Shown here one piece after another: positions 17,404-24,746 of a stretch of 42,274 bases of DNA. The notes beneath the pieces are model-generated. The model had not been told where the DNA came from and ran no database searches. It saw nothing but the letters and a program-made list of their open reading frames with translations. Both the position numbers and the translations under genes were made by a program. Origin of the DNA: Reyranella sp. GTDB taxonomy: Bacteria; Pseudomonadota; Alphaproteobacteria; Reyranellales; Reyranellaceae. Every line of letters begins with the position of its first letter. Position 1 is the first letter of the stretch. Where the stretch lies: assembly GCA_022844015.1 (NCBI GenBank), contig JALHMO010000044.1:1-42274 (forward strand), given 5' to 3'.

Positions 17404-17733
17404 TCAGGCGGCGAGCTTCGACGACTTCGGCAGGCGCGGCGGGCAGCTGCTTTCGGCGCAGCATTCCGCGACCATGTAGTCGATCAGGCCGCGCATCAGG
17501 TCGTAGTTGGTGTGGCAGATCAGGGTCGTGCCCTCGCGCGTCTGGGTGACGAGGCCGACGGCGACCAGCGCCTTGAGGTGATGGGAGAGGGTGGACGCGG
17601 CAATATCGAGCCGCTCCTGCAGCCGGCCGACCGGCAGGCCTTCTTCGCCCGCCCGCACGAGAATCCGGTAGATATTCAGGCGGGTCGGGTTGCCCAAGGC
17701 TTCGAGGCGGGCAGCAGCGTCGTCGAGCTTCAT
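17404..17733 (-). CDS. arsR: ArsR family arsenite-responsive repressor
   Basis: 109-aa ArsR/SmtB winged-helix repressor. The helix-turn-helix spans about residues 35-62 (LDIAASTLSHHLKALVAVGL). The C-terminal ECCAESSC gives Cys91, Cys92 and Cys97, close to the three-cysteine As(III) site described for Acidithiobacillus ArsR; Cys73 is an extra candidate. Binding of As(III) should release it from the palindromes at 17771 and 17367. Its transcript appears leaderless (see promoter). First gene of the minus-strand pair with the flavoprotein and divergent from the 2OG oxygenase. Confidence 0.9.
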   Translation of the reverse strand: MKLDDAAARLEALGNPTRLNIYRILVRAGEEGLPVGRLQERLDIAASTLSHHLKALVAVGLVTQTREGTTLICHTNYDLMRGLIDYMVAECCAESSCPPRLPKSSKLAA

Positions 17734-17739
17734 GACATC

Positions 17740-17767
17740 AATGTAGTTCGCAGGCGCGTGCTGTCAA
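17740..17767 (-). promoter_or_regulatory. arsR promoter giving a probably leaderless mRNA
   Basis: On the minus strand TTGACA (17767-17762), a 16-bp spacer, then TACATT (17745-17740). Counting 6-8 nt from the -10 box puts initiation at or next to the A of the ATG at 17733. Confidence 0.6.
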
Positions 17768-17770
17768 CCG

Positions 17771-17792
17771 TATTTCTAGAATTTTCGAAATA
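17771..17792. promoter_or_regulatory. ArsR operator candidate (22-bp palindrome)
   Basis: Perfect outer arms TATTTC and GAAATA around a 10-bp centre, 3 bp upstream of the arsR -35 box and within the divergent region shared with the 2OG oxygenase gene. A near copy lies at 17367-17388. Confidence 0.6.
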
Positions 17793-17938
17793 TGGGCTTT
17801 CCCGGTGGCCGTCCGTCTGCAGGGAGATGACAAATGCCTTGCGGTGCAGCATCATGCGGTTGCCAGCTCCGTGTAAGCTCAAGCGCATTCAGTGTCGCGT
17901 TCCGTAGGCGTCATTGGCCCTGAACGACGGTCTGCTGC

Positions 17939-18997
17939 ATGGCACTCCCCGGTGCTGTCTGTTTGGCGGTCGGCGATCCAATGCCCCGGATCCTGCTGCC
18001 GCAGCCCAGCGGCACCGTATTCGATTCGTGGCATCAGCAGAACGCCGGCCAGGCCCGCCTCTATTGGCTCGACGCCGGCTCCGCACAGTCGGCCGGCCGC
18101 GAGCTCGCGCCATCCCTGTCGGCGTGCGAAGCCGATTGGCGGGTCGTCGCGACAGCGCCGCCGCCTGCCGAGGCCGGCGACGTGCCGTGGCTGATCGATC
18201 CCCATGGCGATCTGGCCCGTGCCGTCGGCGTTGCCGGACCCGCCGCGGTGCTCGTCGACGCAGGCGGCCGGCTCGCCGCCGTGATACCGGCGCCCAGTGC
18301 CCAGAACGCCGCGTCTGTCCTCGAAAGTCTGCAGGCGACGGCGACGCCGGGCACGGTGCAATTCCAGGCGCCCGTCCTTCTGGTCGAGCGTGTCCTCGAC
18401 CCTGCGCTGTGCACGCGGCTGATGGCGCATTGGCAGCGTGGCGAGAAGCGAGCCGATGGCGTCGCCTCGGCAGCCGGTGCGGCGAGCGCCCAGGCCGACG
18501 TCAAGCGCCGTCGCGATGTTCCGGTCGACGATGCCGCCCTGTTCCTGTCCCTGCGCGAGGCGCTGGTCCGGCGAGTGCTGCCGGCGATCCTGCAGGCTTT
18601 CCAGATCCGGATCGTGCAGATCGAGTTGCCGCGCGTCGGCTGCTACGACGCCGAGACCGGCGGCTGGTTTCGCCGCCATCGCGACAACACCACGCCCTTC
18701 ACGGCGCATCGCCAGTTCGCGATCAGCCTCAACCTGAACGGGCCGGAGGAGTACGACGGTGGCCAGGTGCGCTTTCCCGAGTTCGGCTGCCAGCGTTACC
18801 AGCCGAACGCCGGTGCCGCTCTGGTGTTTTCCTGCTCGCTGCTGCACGAGGCGGTGCCGGTGACGCGCGGTCGCCGTTTCGGGCTGTTCACCTTTCTCCA
18901 CGACGAGACCCGGGACGCGCAGTACCGCCGCATGGTTGCCGAGCAGCAGGCGCGCGGCCTGGGCGGGGTCGACATGCGGGGGTCCCCCGCGCGCTGA
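17939..18997 (+). CDS. 2OG-Fe(II) oxygenase with redoxin-like N-terminal domain
   Basis: 352 aa in two parts. Residues about 15-135 look like a peroxiredoxin/thioredoxin fold (GDLARAVGVAGPAAVLVDAG) but lack a catalytic CxxC or peroxidatic cysteine. Residues about 145-322 are a prolyl-4-hydroxylase-type dioxygenase: iron ligands H247-x-D249 (RRHRDN) and H303 (LLHEAVPV), with R312 or R313 for 2-oxoglutarate, and the segment ISLNLNGPEEYDGGQVRF. Divergent from arsR across the shared operator region and convergent with acr3 10 bp away, so arsenic control is likely. An internal ATG at 17981 is an alternative start. The substrate is unknown. Confidence 0.82.
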   Translation: MALPGAVCLAVGDPMPRILLPQPSGTVFDSWHQQNAGQARLYWLDAGSAQSAGRELAPSLSACEADWRVVATAPPPAEAGDVPWLIDPHGDLARAVGVAGPAAVLVDAGGRLAAVIPAPSAQNAASVLESLQATATPGTVQFQAPVLLVERVLDPALCTRLMAHWQRGEKRADGVASAAGAASAQADVKRRRDVPVDDAALFLSLREALVRRVLPAILQAFQIRIVQIELPRVGCYDAETGGWFRRHRDNTTPFTAHRQFAISLNLNGPEEYDGGQVRFPEFGCQRYQPNAGAALVFSCSLLHEAVPVTRGRRFGLFTFLHDETRDAQYRRMVAEQQARGLGGVDMRGSPAR

Positions 18998-19007
18998 CCT
19001 GGAAAGC

Positions 19008-20075
19008 TCAGCGTCTTCCGGCCGCGCCTGGCCCGTCGGCCCGGCGCACCGCAGCGCCGTCCTCGTACCAGGGCTTGCTTGCGTTCACGATCTTCACGAC
19101 CGACAGCATGACGGGGACCTCGATCAGCACGCCGACCACGGTCGCGAGCGCGGCGCCCGACGTGAAGCCGAACAGGCTGATGGCGGCGGCGACCGCCAGC
19201 TCGAAGAAGTTGCTGGCGCCGATCAGCGCGGACGGTGCTGCCACGCAATGCGCTTCACCGGTCGCCCGGTTCAGCAGGTAGGCGAGGCCCGAGTTGAAAT
19301 AGACCTGGATGAGGATCGGCACGGCGAGCAGCGCGATGATCAGCGGCTGGCTGATGATCTGCTCGCCCTGGAAGCCGAACAGCAGCACCAGGGTCGTGAG
19401 CAGGGCCACCAGCGAGACCGGCTGCAGCCGGCCGAGCAGCGCCGCAAGTCCCTGTGGGCCGGACTGCGACAGCACGCGGACACGCACGACCTGGGCCAGC
19501 ACGACCGGCACGACAATATAGAGCCCGACCGACAGCAGCAGGGTCTCCCACGGCACGCGGATCGCGGAGAGGCCGAGCAGCAGGCCGACGATGGGGGCGA
19601 AGGCGAACACCATGATCGTGTCGTTCAGGGCGACCTGCGTCAGCGTGAAGTCGGGCTCGCCGTCGGACAGGTTGCTCCATACGAACACCATGGCGGTGCA
19701 GGGGGCCGCGGCGAGAAGAATTAGGCCGGCGATGTAGCTGTCGATCTGGTCGGCCGGCAGCCACGGCCGGAACAGCCAGCCGATGAACAGCCAGCCCAGC
19801 GCGGCCATGGAGAAAGGCTTTACCGCCCAGTTGATGAACAGCGTCACGCCGATGCCGCGCCAGTGCTCGCGCACCTTGCCGATGGCGGCGAAGTCGACCT
19901 TCACCAGCATGGGAATGATCATCAGCCAGATCAGGACGGCGACCGGCAGGTTGACGTGCGCGACCTCGGCCGTGCCGATCGCGTGGAAGAGGCCGGGAAA
20001 GACGTGGCCCAGCGCGATGCCGGCGACGATGCAGAGGGCGACCCAGAGCGTCAGGTAGCGTTCAAAAAGCGACAT
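19008..20075 (-). CDS. acr3: Acr3 family arsenite efflux transporter
   Basis: Inner-membrane As(III) exporter of the BART superfamily, 355 aa with about ten helices. The family-defining segment LAAAPCTAMVFVWSNLSDGE places the conserved transport cysteine at residue 126. Downstream are NDTIMVFAFAPIV and the charged helix SNFFELAVAAAI. The short C-terminal tail is Arg/Gly-rich and not conserved. It stands alone on the minus strand, convergent with the oxygenase gene. Its upstream region has a small TTCG...CGAA palindrome between likely promoter boxes, consistent with ArsR control in trans. Confidence 0.93.
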   Translation of the reverse strand: MSLFERYLTLWVALCIVAGIALGHVFPGLFHAIGTAEVAHVNLPVAVLIWLMIIPMLVKVDFAAIGKVREHWRGIGVTLFINWAVKPFSMAALGWLFIGWLFRPWLPADQIDSYIAGLILLAAAPCTAMVFVWSNLSDGEPDFTLTQVALNDTIMVFAFAPIVGLLLGLSAIRVPWETLLLSVGLYIVVPVVLAQVVRVRVLSQSGPQGLAALLGRLQPVSLVALLTTLVLLFGFQGEQIISQPLIIALLAVPILIQVYFNSGLAYLLNRATGEAHCVAAPSALIGASNFFELAVAAAISLFGFTSGAALATVVGVLIEVPVMLSVVKIVNASKPWYEDGAAVRRADGPGAAGRR

Positions 20076-20087
20076 GATTCTGCCGAT

Positions 20088-20117
20088 GTTATACTTCGAT
20101 TGTTCGCGAATGATGAA
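20088..20117 (-). promoter_or_regulatory. acr3 promoter with embedded palindrome
   Basis: On the minus strand TATAAC (20093-20088) stands 12 nt before the start, with a weak TTCATC -35 about 18 bp upstream. The spacer holds TTCGCGAACAATCGAA (20110-20095), whose ends are TTCG/CGAA; occupancy would block the polymerase. Confidence 0.4.
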
Positions 20118-20270
20118 ACATAAAGCGAGCCGTCAGGCGGAGTGCTGCGAGCGTTCAGGCCCGTCTGTCCGGATCGTGCGCCTGCCTCTCTTGCGGCTCG
20201 CGCGCTGATTTGGCGCAGGCGCGTCGTGCCATCGACCGACGACGTCATTGCGACATTGGCGCCTCCTCGG

Positions 20271-21496
20271 TCAGACGACGGCGAGCACGGCTCCCCCCAC
20301 GGCACAAAGTACGACGACTGCCCACGGTGGCGTCTTCCACATCATCAGCAGCAGGAAAGCGGCGGCGGCGAGCGCGAAGTCGCCGCTATTGGCGATGCCG
20401 GACGTCCAGACCGGATGGTAAAGCGCCGCCAGCAGCAGGCCGACCACGGCGGCATTGACGCCGCGCAGCGCCGCCTGGACCGCAGGGCGCCGCCGCAGCG
20501 CCTCCCAGAACGGCAAGGCGCCGACCACGAGCAGGAAGGACGGTGCGAAGACTGCAACGAGGCAGATCAGGGCACCGGCGATGCCGTTGGGCCCCGGTTG
20601 CATCGCCGCGCCGAGATAGGCGGCGAAAGTAAACAGCGGCCCGGGCACTGCCTGGGCGGCGCCGTAGCCCGCGAGGAACGCATCGTTCGAGATCCAGCCG
20701 CGCGGCACGACGGCTTCCTGCAGCAGCGGCAGCACGACGTGGCCGCCGCCGAACACCAGCGATCCGGCGCGATAGAACGCATCGACGAGATCGAGCGCAT
20801 GCGAACCCGCCGCCGTTGCAAGGACCGGCAGGCCGACCAGCAGCACCAAGAACGCCGCCAGGCACCAGAGGCCGGTCCGCCTGCCGACCGAGAGCGGCAG
20901 ATGGGCGTGATCGGCCGGCGGCGCTTCGCGGGCCAGCAGAAGCCCGGCCAGTCCGCCCAGCACGATACCGCCGACCTGGACCCAGGCCGACGGCACAGCC
21001 AGCACCAGGGCGGCCACCGCCACCATGATGGTTGCCCGCTCCCGGTCTGGCGCCAGGCTGCGCATCATGCCGAGCACGGCTTGCGCCACGACGGCGACGG
21101 CGGCCACCTTCAGGCCGTGCAGCCAGCCCGAGCCCGCCGCGCCGCCGAGGATGTCGACGGCGTAGGCGAACGCCACCATCGCCGCCGCCGACGGAAGCGT
21201 GAAGCCCAGCCAGGCGGCGAACGCGCCGGCATAGCCCGCGCGCGACAGGCCGACGGCAATTCCGACCTGGCTCGAGGCCGGGCCGGGCCGGGCAGGAACT
21301 GGCAGAGCGCCACCAGGTCGGCATAGGCGCGATCGTCGAGCCAGCGGCGGCGGTTGACGAACTCCTCGCGGAAGAAGCCGAGATGGGCGACCGGCCCGCC
21401 GAACGAGGTCAAGCCCAGGCGCAGGAAGACCGCGAGCACCTCGGTCCAGCGTCCGGTCGGCGCAGGGCTCGCGGCTTGGATGGCGTCTTCGCTCAT
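20271..21496 (-). pseudogene. chrA: Chromate transporter, frameshifted
   Basis: The N-terminal part (start ATG 21496, MSEDAIQAASPAP...) reads as ChrA through LTSFGGPVAHLGFFREEFV and LVALCQFLPGPA. The reading frame is then lost at three tandem copies of CCCGG (21278-21292). From there to 20271 the other frame reads as the rest of ChrA: SSQVGIAVGLSRAGYAG, then MVAFAYAVDILGG, the second-half FGGGHVVLPLLQEAVVP and GYGAAQAVPGPLFTFAAYLG. Two copies of the unit would give an uninterrupted protein of about 400 aa, so one 5-bp copy is extra. ChrA exports chromate; the gene lies 103 bp after an ArsR-rhodanese gene on the same strand. A sequencing error in a GC-rich repeat is an alternative. Confidence 0.85.
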
Positions 21497-21599
21497 GGTC
21501 GTCCCTTCCAGGCAGTCGAGTTGATCGCGACCCGCCGTGCCGGTCACGGGCGGGTATCGGCCAAGCCGCTGAAGCAAAGCAAGGGATGGTGGGTCGAGG

Positions 21600-22265
21600 T
21601 CAAGGCCCGGTCGCGACCGGAAGCCCGGCGGCGCGCCATTCGGGGTAGCCGTCCTCCAGCCGTCGCACCGTGTAGCCGCGCGTGCGCAGCCGGGCGACGG
21701 CTTCATAGGACAGGACGCAGTAGGGGCCGCGGCAGTACGCCACGATCTCGCGCCCCGGATCGAGCTCGGTCAGGCGTCGCTCGAGCTCGCCCAAGGGGAC
21801 ATTGATGGCGTCGGGCAGGTGGCCGAGCGCGAACTCGTCCGGCGGCCTGACGTCGAGCACCGTGACGAGCCCGGCCCGCAGGCGATCCTTCAGCTCGGCG
21901 CGCGTGACCGGTTCGAGCGAGTCGCGCGCCTCGAAGTAGCTCCGCACGACCCGCTCCACCTCAGCCGATTGGACCTCCGCGACGCGTCGCAACGCGGCGA
22001 CCAGGTCGAGCACGGCGTCGTTGGCCAGCCGGTAGAAGACGAACTTCCCCCGGCGCTCCGCTGCGATCAGACCGCCGCGTCGCAGATGCTGGAGGTGCTG
22101 CGAGGCGTTGGCGACCGACAGCCGGATGCGATCGGCCAGAACATCGACGCTGCGCTCGCCCTGGGCGAGCTGCTCCAGGAGTTCCAGGCGATGCGGATGG
22201 GCGGCCGCCTTCGCAACGGCAGCGAACTGCCTGAACAGGACGTGCTTGGGACTTTCGCTTGACAT
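21600..22265 (-). CDS. ArsR family regulator fused to a rhodanese domain
   Basis: 221 aa from the first in-frame ATG (22265); an upstream TTG at 22292 would overlap the palindrome at 22288. Residues 8-95 form an ArsR winged helix (LSVANASQHLQHLRRGGLI) without cysteines. Residues about 120-218 are a rhodanese domain with LDVRPPDEFALGHLPDA and the active loop C178-RGPYC183. Sensing therefore probably uses the rhodanese cysteines, for example persulfide or metal thiol chemistry, instead of the usual ArsR thiolate site. Upstream of chrA on the same strand, so it probably represses that gene and itself. Confidence 0.85.
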   Translation of the reverse strand: MSSESPKHVLFRQFAAVAKAAAHPHRLELLEQLAQGERSVDVLADRIRLSVANASQHLQHLRRGGLIAAERRGKFVFYRLANDAVLDLVAALRRVAEVQSAEVERVVRSYFEARDSLEPVTRAELKDRLRAGLVTVLDVRPPDEFALGHLPDAINVPLGELERRLTELDPGREIVAYCRGPYCVLSYEAVARLRTRGYTVRRLEDGYPEWRAAGLPVATGP

Positions 22266-22287
22266 CGTCGGAGTTGCAATTACATCA

Positions 22288-22305
22288 TTCAATTAATCGA
22301 TTGAA
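22288..22305. promoter_or_regulatory. Operator candidate for the ArsR-rhodanese regulator
   Basis: An 18-bp AT-rich palindrome with arms TTCAAT and ATTGAA around TAATCG, in the 87-bp gap between the regulator and the divergent sterol-desaturase gene. It stands out against the GC-rich background, and AT-rich palindromes are typical of BigR/ArsR-family sites. Confidence 0.5.
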
Positions 22306-22352
22306 AGATCGGTTGTCCGGTTCGATCCGTCAAGGCCCACACTATCAGAGCA

Positions 22353-23201
22353 TTGATCTTGGCTGACAATCTGCTCCTCCATGAACCGGCCCTGAGGCTC
22401 GGTTCTTTCGCTGTCGTCTTCGCGTGCATGGCGCTATGGGAAGTGTTGGCTCCGCGGCGTGACCAGGCGATCGGCCGGCTGCGGCGCTGGCCGGCCAATC
22501 TCGGCATCGTCGTTCTCGACACGCTGCTCGTCCGCTTTGCCTTCCCGACGGCGGCGGTCGGCGTGGCGCTCGTCGCCGAGGCGCGGGGCTGGGGACTGCT
22601 GCCCGCCCTGGCTGCGCCGCCGTGGCTCGCCGTCGTGGCCGCCGTGATCGCCCTCGATCTCGCCATCTACCTGCAGCATGTGCTGTTCCATGCGGTGCCG
22701 GTGCTGTGGCGACTGCACCGAATGCACCATGCCGACCTCGAGCTCGATGTCACCAGCGGTCTGCGCTTCCATCCGATCGAGATCATCCTGTCCATGGCGA
22801 TCAAGCTCGGCGTCGTGGCGGCGCTCGGCGCCCCGGCGGTGGCCGTGCTGATCTTCGAGGTCCTGCTCAACGCCACCTCGATGTTCAATCACGGCAATGT
22901 CCGTCTGCCGCTGGCCCTCGATCGCAGGCTGCGATGGCTCGTCGTCACCCCCGACATGCATCGCGTGCATCATTCGATCCTGCCGCGCGAGACCAACAGC
23001 AATTTCGGGTTCAATCTCGCCGTGTGGGACCGCCTGTTCGGCACCTATCGGGCGCAGCCCCAGGCGGGACATGCGGCCATGACGATCGGAATCGACCAGT
23101 TCCGTGATCCGCGCGAACTGCGTCTCGACCGCATGTTGCTGCAGCCGTTCCGCGACGACGATCGCAGCTATCCGATGAGTCGACGCGAGCCTGCCGCATG
23201 A
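22353..23201 (+). CDS. Sterol desaturase / fatty-acid hydroxylase superfamily protein
   Basis: Membrane di-iron oxidase-type protein of 282 aa. The three His clusters are present: HVLFH (about residue 110), HRMHH (about 122) and HRVHH (about 201), between hydrophobic segments. No ATG precedes the first helix; TTG at 22353 or 22359 is the probable start, so the N-terminus is uncertain. Shares its upstream region and the 22288 palindrome with the ArsR-rhodanese gene and could be controlled by it. A second member of the family lies at 32575. The substrate (lipid, hopanoid or carotenoid) is unknown. Confidence 0.82.
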   Translation: MILADNLLLHEPALRLGSFAVVFACMALWEVLAPRRDQAIGRLRRWPANLGIVVLDTLLVRFAFPTAAVGVALVAEARGWGLLPALAAPPWLAVVAAVIALDLAIYLQHVLFHAVPVLWRLHRMHHADLELDVTSGLRFHPIEIILSMAIKLGVVAALGAPAVAVLIFEVLLNATSMFNHGNVRLPLALDRRLRWLVVTPDMHRVHHSILPRETNSNFGFNLAVWDRLFGTYRAQPQAGHAAMTIGIDQFRDPRELRLDRMLLQPFRDDDRSYPMSRREPAA

Positions 23202-23501
23202 CGCGAGCGCGCGGCTGCCTCGTCTCGTGCTCGCTGCGGCAATTGGCGGTGCAGCGATCTGGCTGTGAAGGACTAAGTCGTCGCGTCGACGGCCGGGATG
23301 CTGCCGGGCACTGTGGCATTCACCTGGCTCGGCCATGCGGGGCGCGAGGCGGCTGCTGGCAACGCGTCGGCGATCCACTACGCTCTGCTGGCGCTCGCGC
23401 TGCTGGCGGCGATCACCTTCCTGCCGCGCCTGGTTCGGCGCCTGCGGGCACACCAGATTCTCGGCCGGGATGATCGGGCTAGCGAGCGTCCGGTGGAGTG
23501 A
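23200..23501 (+). pseudogene. Remnant of a TVP38/TMEM64-like membrane protein
   Basis: Two pieces of what looks like one gene. At about 23206-23256 one frame encodes RLPRLVLAAAIGGAAIWL and then stops, like the first helix of a TVP38/TMEM64 (SNARE-associated Golgi-type) protein. At 23298-23501 another frame encodes LPGTVAFTWLGHAGREA and then LLALALLAAITFLPRLVRRL, which resembles the C-terminal end of that family. The roughly 150 residues in between are missing. A short stand-alone 67-aa protein from 23298 is the alternative. Assignment is by pattern memory. Confidence 0.45.
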
Positions 23502-23536
23502 ATGGAAGAGGCACGCCATCACGAAGGGGCGAACAA

Positions 23537-23905
23537 ATGAGCGAAAGGTACGAAGGTGGCTGCCTGTGCGGCGCGGTCCGCTTCGTTGGTGTCGGCGCTC
23601 CCAAAGGGGTGTTCTCGTGTCATTGCCAAAGCTGTCGCCGGCACAGCGGTGCGCCCGTGTCCGTCTTCGTCGGTTTCCAGCTTGACGCCTACACGGTGAC
23701 CAAGGGTGAGATCACGAAGTTCAAGTCGTCCCCGGGTACGACGCGAGGGTTTTGCCGGGCCTGCGGCTCGACGCTGACCTGCGAGGTCGAGCAACTGCCG
23801 ACCGAGACGCACTTCCATGTCGGCGCGTTCGATGATCCGACGGGCTTCAGCCCGTCGAAGCACTTCTTTCGAGATGAGCAGCTGCCCTGGCTGCACCTGA
23901 AATGA
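23537..23905 (+). CDS. GFA/Mss4-like zinc-binding protein
   Basis: 122-aa protein of the GFA (glutathione-dependent formaldehyde-activating-like) family. Zinc ligands are visible as GGCLCGAVRF (residues 8-17), CHCQSCRR (about 31-38) and FCRACGSTL (about 73-81). The ATG at 23537 puts the first cysteine pair at the usual distance. Despite the family name, most members have no proven activity. It is 48 bp upstream of the ArsM-like methyltransferase on the same strand and probably co-transcribed, which hints at a thiol-conjugate role near arsenic chemistry; that is inference. Confidence 0.85.
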   Translation: MSERYEGGCLCGAVRFVGVGAPKGVFSCHCQSCRRHSGAPVSVFVGFQLDAYTVTKGEITKFKSSPGTTRGFCRACGSTLTCEVEQLPTETHFHVGAFDDPTGFSPSKHFFRDEQLPWLHLK

Positions 23906-23953
23906 GCGCAGCGTTCCGTGTGTCTACCCTTCACGGGCGACAAGGAGACCGAA

Positions 23954-24742
23954 ATGAGCATTGACGCCAAGGACGATACTGCCGTCGACGCAGAGGTGCT
24001 GCGGAACGAGGTCAGGAGCAAGTATCGCGAGGTCGCTGCCAATCCCGGAGGCGAGCATCATTTCCATACCGGCCGCTACCTTGCCTCGCATCTGGGTTAC
24101 GACGATGCGTTCGTCGCCTCGTTGCCGGATGCGGCTGTCGAGTCCTTCGCCGGTGTGGCGAACCCGTTCTCCCTGCGGTCGCTGCACCGGGGCGAGCGCG
24201 TCGTCGATGTCGGGTCGGGAGCCGGTTTCGACTCGTTCGTCGCCGCCCACCTGGTCGGGCCCGAGGGCAGGGTGATCGGTGTCGACATGACCGCGGAGAT
24301 GCTGGCCAAGGCGAGATCCACCGCCGCGACGATGGTTATCTCGACCGTCGAGTTCCGCGAAGGACTGGCCGAACGGCTGCCGGTGGAAGATGCCTGGGCA
24401 GACGTCGTCGTCAGCAACGGCGTGATCAACCTGTGCCCCGACAAGAGAGCCGTCTTCTCCGAGATTCACCGGGCGCTTCGCCCGGGCGGATGGTTGCAGT
24501 TCGCCGACATCGCCAACGGCAATCCGGTTCCCGCTGCCGCGCTCGACAATGTCGACCTGTGGACGGCCTGAATTGCCGGTGGTCTGCCGTGTGCAGCCTG
24601 GCAGCAAATGCTGGAAGAGGCAGGGTTCGCCGGTGTTCGGATCGGGCCGCCAGTGGACACGTTCAAGGGCGCGCGCGGCGAGAAGAATGCCCGCCGCTTT
24701 GCGGTCTATGGCTACTCGTTTCTGGCCCGCAAGCTGGAATAG
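23954..24742 (+). CDS. ArsM-like SAM methyltransferase with in-frame TGA at the catalytic Cys position: candidate selenoprotein
   Basis: Read through TGA (24569-24571, codon 206) this gives 262 aa ending at TAG 24742. AAGGAG precedes the ATG. The SAM motif VVDVGSGAGFD is at 83-93, acidic D111 closes the next strand, and VVSNGVINLCPDKRAVF (about 152-168) matches the arsenite-methyltransferase core. The segment DLWTA-TGA-IAGGLPCAAW lines up with the LWGECLGGAL stretch of AS3MT/ArsM, putting TGA exactly at the arsenic-binding Cys. The 56 codons after TGA remain intact, GC-rich and family-like (MLEEAGF, then GEKNARRFAVYGYSFLARK). The first and last ArsM cysteines are absent. A recent nonsense mutation is the alternative; conventional reading ends at 205 aa. 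Confidence 0.72.
24575..24604 (+). promoter_or_regulatory. Candidate bacterial SECIS hairpin
   Basis: Starts 3 nt after the TGA. GCC (24575-24577), GG and CTGC (24584-24587) pair with GCAG (24593-24596), CC and GGC (24600-24602) around a CGTGT loop that begins 16 nt after TGA and has G in position two. An alternative fold pairs CTGCC with GGCAG (24600-24604), loop starting with G. Both fit the loose bSECIS rule of a nearby stem-loop with G among the first loop bases. Short GC hairpins are common, so this is supporting evidence only. Confidence 0.45.
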
Positions 24743-24746
24743 GTGA

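Noticed and set aside
18976..18990. GCGGGGGTCCCCCGC palindrome at the end of the oxygenase gene as a terminator
   Set aside because: Inside the coding sequence, with almost no loop and no T-tract on either strand.
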